A stretch of DNA of 64,000 nucleotides from a bacterium (GTDB lineage Bacteria > Planctomycetota > Planctomycetia > Pirellulales > Pirellulaceae), in the NCBI GenBank assembly GCA_030430075.1, contig JAUIGN010000002.1, positions 372,001 through 436,000 on the forward strand, in the 5' to 3' direction. The translations under genes and the position numbers were made by a program. The notes under the pieces were generated by a model, which was not told where the DNA came from, searched no databases, and saw only the letters and a program-made list of their open reading frames with translations. Below, in pieces: positions 60,715-64,000 of this stretch; positions within the stretch are counted from its first letter, which is position 1, and each line of letters begins with the position of its first letter.

Positions 60715-63447
60715 CTATCGGGCATTTGCCGGCAGTGCAAAGAGCTGTGCCGTGCCGTTATCGGACGCAACGACGATCTGCGAATCATCGGGAGAGTACG
60801 CTACGGAGTTAAGGACACCGCGCGCTCGGGTCCGATGCCGTAATTTACCGCTGGGGAAATCCCAGACCATCAGGTGGCCGCCGTAGCCGCAAGAGAGCAA
60901 CCGGTTGCCGGCGTGGTTGAAGATGACCCGGTAGACATAATCCGGGTGCCCCTCCAAGGTCGCTTTCAGTGTTCCCCCGAAGACATCGTAGAGGTACACC
61001 GCCCGGTCGATCCCGGCAGCCGCCACCGTCTTGCCGTCGGCATGCATGGCGACGGTGTAGAGGGCGCCTGGGGCGTCAATCTGCTTCAACTGCCGCCCGC
61101 TGATCCGATCCCAGAGACGAATGGTGGCATCACCGCCGGCCGAGACGATCCACGACGAATCGGCGCTCAGCGCCACACCGAAGACGGCACCCGAATGGCC
61201 GCTCAGTGTGCGAATCTGGCGCCCCGCCTCGGTGTCCCAGAGTCGCACCGTACGATCGCTGCTGGCGGAGACGAGCGTCTTTCCATCGGAGGTAAACGCG
61301 AGCCCGAAAACGCCGCCAGAATGCCCGGTCATGTTCCGCTTCACGGTGGGCGAGGCGAATGCGTACTCGGCCACCACGCCCGACTCGTGCGCCACGGCCA
61401 TCCGTTCGTTATCCGGCAGGAAGCTCACCTGCCGCGGCGGAGAATCAACGGCCGTTTGCTGCAGCAAGGTCCCATCAGCGGTTGCAAAAACGCGCAGTTG
61501 CCGATCGGCGCCGGCCACCGCCAGTTTCATCGCCGACTCGTTGCTCAGCGCAATCGCCGTCGCCGCCGCGGGCGTCGCGATGTCGGCCATCAGCGTGCCG
61601 TTGCCGGCATTCCATACCAAGACCCGCCCCTCCTGCGCGCCTGCCGCGAGATACTGCCCGTTGGCCGAGGCGTTGACCGAGATCAGGCTGACGTTCTCAA
61701 CAGCAAATTCTCGAGCCAATTGCCCGTTGCCGGTCGTCCAGGCCCGCACCACGCCCTCCCCCGTCACCGTCGCCAAGAGATTTCCGCCCTGGTAGCCCAC
61801 CGCATCGACAATCCCGGCACCGCTTGCCGCAATCGTCGAACGGAGCGCCGAAACCGCCGCGCGCCGTACGCGGCCCTGCCCGTCGACCCAGACCAGCGTC
61901 TTCGCATCCGCCAGGTATTCGACGGCCAACGCCGATTGCTGCAGCCCGGGAAAGCGCTGGAGTGCAGCGCCGCCATCCAATTGCCAGGTCCGCACGTCCC
62001 CGCCGACCGTGGCAGCCAGTTGCTGACCGTTGGGACTGAATTCCAGGTCGGTCAGCTCCGCAACGCCCTCGCCAATCACCTGCGGCGACCAATCTCCGTC
62101 CTGCATCTGCCACAGCGTAAGCGGTTGTTTGACTCCCCATGACGCCAGCCGCTTGCCGTCCGCGCTGAATGCGATCCGCGCGACCGGTGATGGCTGTTGA
62201 ATCGTGTGGGCAACCTCACCGGTCCCCTTGTCGTATATCTGGATCGCCCCCCCGGCAGTCGCCGCGGCAATCAGGTTTCCGGCAACCGCCACATCCAGTA
62301 CGTTGTTCGATGGCGCCGCCAGCTTGCGAATCGGCATGCCGTCTGCCATCGTCCACTGATGCAATTCTCTCTCCGCGGCCGAGACGACCGACGCCGCATC
62401 AATAAACGCGACCGCCCCAATCGCAGCACCGTGTTCGGTGTATTGGGCCAATTCCGCGAACGTGTCGTTGGACAGATCCCAGACGCGAATCGACTTGTCC
62501 GCGGACCCGGTAACGAGCCGCGTATGGCCGGCATTAAAGGCCATTGCGGTGATCGGCCCAGCGTGACCTTTCAACGTCGCCAACACTCGACCGTCCGACA
62601 CGTGTCGAACGACGACGGTCGGCTGGTTGCCGTCGGACGTGGCAACGAGTTCGCCGTCGGAACTGAGCGCCGCCAGCTTGGCCGCCCCGCTGCCGCCGGC
62701 GATCTCTTCCACTGGGGAAATCGGTAGCTGCCAGACCTTGACCAACCCGTCCGCGCCGGTCGATATCAACTGTTGATTGTTGGCATGATAACTGAGCGAG
62801 CTGACCGCCCCGTGATGGATCGGCAGGACCGCCTCGGGATGACCGTCAATCGTCCGCCACAACCGGAGCGTACCTTCCGCGTCCGCCGTGGCAACCTGAT
62901 GGCCGTCCGCGCGGTACGCCGCGGCAACCACTTCGGATGCGTGCCCGGTGAGCACTGTCGGCGGCCGCTCCGGATCGCTGCCGACCAGCAACAGCCGCTT
63001 GTCGTGACCGACCGACAAGAAACGGGTCGCCGCGGAATCGAACGCGAATGCAGTCGCCGCGCCATCGTGCCGGGCCAGAATACGCACCGGTTTCGTCTGG
63101 GGAAGATCCCACAATTTGATCGTGTTGTCGCGTGCACCGCTGGCCAGCACCAAACCGTCGGGACGGATCGCCAACGAACTGACGGGAGCCGTGTTGCCTG
63201 CCAGGGTGGCCAGCGGTTCCGGGGAGTCGACGCGCCAAACCTTCAACGAATGGTCGGAACTCGACGTCACGATCGACGATCCATCCGGAGAAAAGTCGAC
63301 CATCGTAACCGCGCCGAGATGCCCCGCATAAACACGAGTCGGTTCAGCCGCCGGTTGAGCAGCTGCCTGGGATGCAACCAATAAGGATCCCCAGGCGGCA
63401 AATCGCCAGACGGACTGCGGGGAAGATTGGAGAGAGGCAGGTTTCAT
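60715..63447 (-). CDS. Exported WD40-repeat beta-propeller protein
   Basis: 910 residues, first gene of the four-gene operon. A signal peptide (FAAWGSLLVASQAAAQPA) is followed almost entirely by WD40-type repeats, about 18-20 units, enough for two or three propellers. Examples are HLGAVTMVDFSPDGSSIVTS, HAGPITAMAFNAGHTRLVTG, HSGGVFGLAFTSDGKTLVSA and HPDYVYRVIFNHAGNRLLSC. No enzyme domain. The upstream region is AT-rich (63470-63500) and probably holds the operon promoter. The next gene starts 69 bases downstream. Confidence 0.88.
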   Translation of the reverse strand: MKPASLQSSPQSVWRFAAWGSLLVASQAAAQPAAEPTRVYAGHLGAVTMVDFSPDGSSIVTSSSDHSLKVWRVDSPEPLATLAGNTAPVSSLAIRPDGLVLASGARDNTIKLWDLPQTKPVRILARHDGAATAFAFDSAATRFLSVGHDKRLLLVGSDPERPPTVLTGHASEVVAAAYRADGHQVATADAEGTLRLWRTIDGHPEAVLPIHHGAVSSLSYHANNQQLISTGADGLVKVWQLPISPVEEIAGGSGAAKLAALSSDGELVATSDGNQPTVVVRHVSDGRVLATLKGHAGPITAMAFNAGHTRLVTGSADKSIRVWDLSNDTFAELAQYTEHGAAIGAVAFIDAASVVSAAERELHQWTMADGMPIRKLAAPSNNVLDVAVAGNLIAAATAGGAIQIYDKGTGEVAHTIQQPSPVARIAFSADGKRLASWGVKQPLTLWQMQDGDWSPQVIGEGVAELTDLEFSPNGQQLAATVGGDVRTWQLDGGAALQRFPGLQQSALAVEYLADAKTLVWVDGQGRVRRAAVSALRSTIAASGAGIVDAVGYQGGNLLATVTGEGVVRAWTTGNGQLAREFAVENVSLISVNASANGQYLAAGAQEGRVLVWNAGNGTLMADIATPAAATAIALSNESAMKLAVAGADRQLRVFATADGTLLQQTAVDSPPRQVSFLPDNERMAVAHESGVVAEYAFASPTVKRNMTGHSGGVFGLAFTSDGKTLVSASSDRTVRLWDTEAGRQIRTLSGHSGAVFGVALSADSSWIVSAGGDATIRLWDRISGRQLKQIDAPGALYTVAMHADGKTVAAAGIDRAVYLYDVFGGTLKATLEGHPDYVYRVIFNHAGNRLLSCGYGGHLMVWDFPSGKLRHRTRARGVLNSVAYSPDDSQIVVASDNGTAQLFALPANAR

Positions 63448-63649
63448 AGAATTGGTGGGAACTTGAGGCGTGATCGTTTGTCTTAATGTATCAATAATAC
63501 TCGATGCGTTGCAAATCTTGGGGCCAGGCGCGTGTCGCCGGCCGGCCTGGAAGCGTCATGCACCACACGCCCGGCGGGCAGATACGAAAATCACGGTCGC
63601 TGTTCAGCGCGCGTCCGGAGGGCAGGCGGTGCCTGCCGCATCTCTCCCG

Positions 63650-64000
63650 TCACTCGGTGGGCCACCGAGTGATCGTGTTAACGGCCTCGTGGAGGACAGG
63701 GTCGATTGCGCGGCCCAGGTGATCAGCGCCCGGGCTGACGCGTGCGTTGAGCAAGGCCACGAAGTTCTTGCCGTCGTGCCGACGGATCATGATCGCCGAC
63801 GTTCCTGCCAGAGAACCGGTATGCCAGTGATTCCGCCGCCCTTGGCCGACGTCTCGATTCATCCAGCCGAGCGAATAGTAGGCGTTATCGATGTCGTCGC
63901 CATCGCCGGTGTCGGCCGGCGGACACGCATGCATGGCTTCAATGCTGGCCCGTGTCAGTACGGGACAGTTGTCAGGATCATCGAACGCGGCCGCAAAGCG
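63650..64000 (-). CDS. Beta-lactamase-family serine hydrolase, C-terminal fragment (5' end outside window)
   Basis: The last 116 codons of a gene that continues past the right edge. NAYYSLGWMNRDVG and NHWHTGSLAGTSAIMIRR, containing an HTG version of the KTG box, are typical of class C beta-lactamase/esterase (PF00144) proteins. The end reads GADHLGRAIDPVLHEAVNTI. SxxK and YxN motifs would be outside the window. About 200 bases separate its stop from the WD40 operon start. Confidence 0.85.
   Translation of the reverse strand, partial: RFAAAFDDPDNCPVLTRASIEAMHACPPADTGDGDDIDNAYYSLGWMNRDVGQGRRNHWHTGSLAGTSAIMIRRHDGKNFVALLNARVSPGADHLGRAIDPVLHEAVNTITRWPTE

Overview
The window looks like a piece of a Planctomycetota chromosome, probably from a Pirellula-like lineage. 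The evidence is high GC, proteins typical of that phylum (a DUF1549/DUF1553 cytochrome-like protein, a WD40 protein with a planctomycete cytochrome domain, an N-terminal LEPR-type ESLEGRHLL motif on a giant Calx-beta protein, and a Cys/Lys/Gly-rich secreted protein), a Ser/Thr kinase gene coupled to a sigma factor gene, and long intergenic gaps. No phage, integrase, transposase or CRISPR array was seen. All assignments come from reading the sequence; no database search was run.

Layout. 1-16.9 kb is almost entirely minus strand: nusA (cut by the left edge), a MalK-type ABC ATPase, an ECF-like sigma factor translationally coupled to a membrane-anchored Ser/Thr kinase with C-terminal WD40 repeats, a 1413-aa beta-helix/Calx-beta surface protein, a ketosynthase homologue lacking key catalytic residues, a secretin-like exported protein, gltX and a membrane protein. 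17.4-22.3 kb is plus strand: an HD-PAS-GGDEF signalling protein, a Mn/Fe superoxide dismutase and a low-complexity lipoprotein. 22.8-27.3 kb holds small genes, a TPR protein, a 47-aa membrane peptide, tRNA-Asp(GTC), an exported carboxypeptidase-regulatory-like protein and a MiaE-like tRNA hydroxylase. 27.5-29.6 kb carries methionine-salvage genes mtnB-mtnD-mtnC. 30-37.7 kb holds a secreted unknown, a LeuB-type dehydrogenase, an anchored nuclease, a small Cys-pair protein, an HNH protein, the Cys-rich secreted protein and an OprP-like porin.

38.4-44.3 kb is a divergent molybdoenzyme locus: a sulfite-oxidase-like protein on the minus strand; a four-cluster Fe-S subunit, a Tat-lipoprotein molybdopterin subunit and a TorD-like chaperone on the plus strand. 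45.5-48.9 kb is a probable sugar-acid operon (enolase-superfamily dehydratase, DapA-family lyase/aldolase, aldo-keto reductase). 49.4-49.9 kb is a small P-loop kinase.

50.2-63.4 kb is the most striking region: a four-gene minus-strand operon of very large exported proteins (WD40 propellers; DUF1549/DUF1553 with CxxCH motifs; pre-peptidase-C-like domains with an Ala/Lys coiled coil; CxxCH cytochrome-like domain plus WD40 repeats with a second coiled coil). It looks like a periplasmic multi-protein assembly of unknown function. The right edge cuts a beta-lactamase-family serine hydrolase.

Intergenic DNA carries two copies of a dispersed hairpin element with a variable number of 15-bp units, several short tandem repeats, and convincing hairpin terminators.
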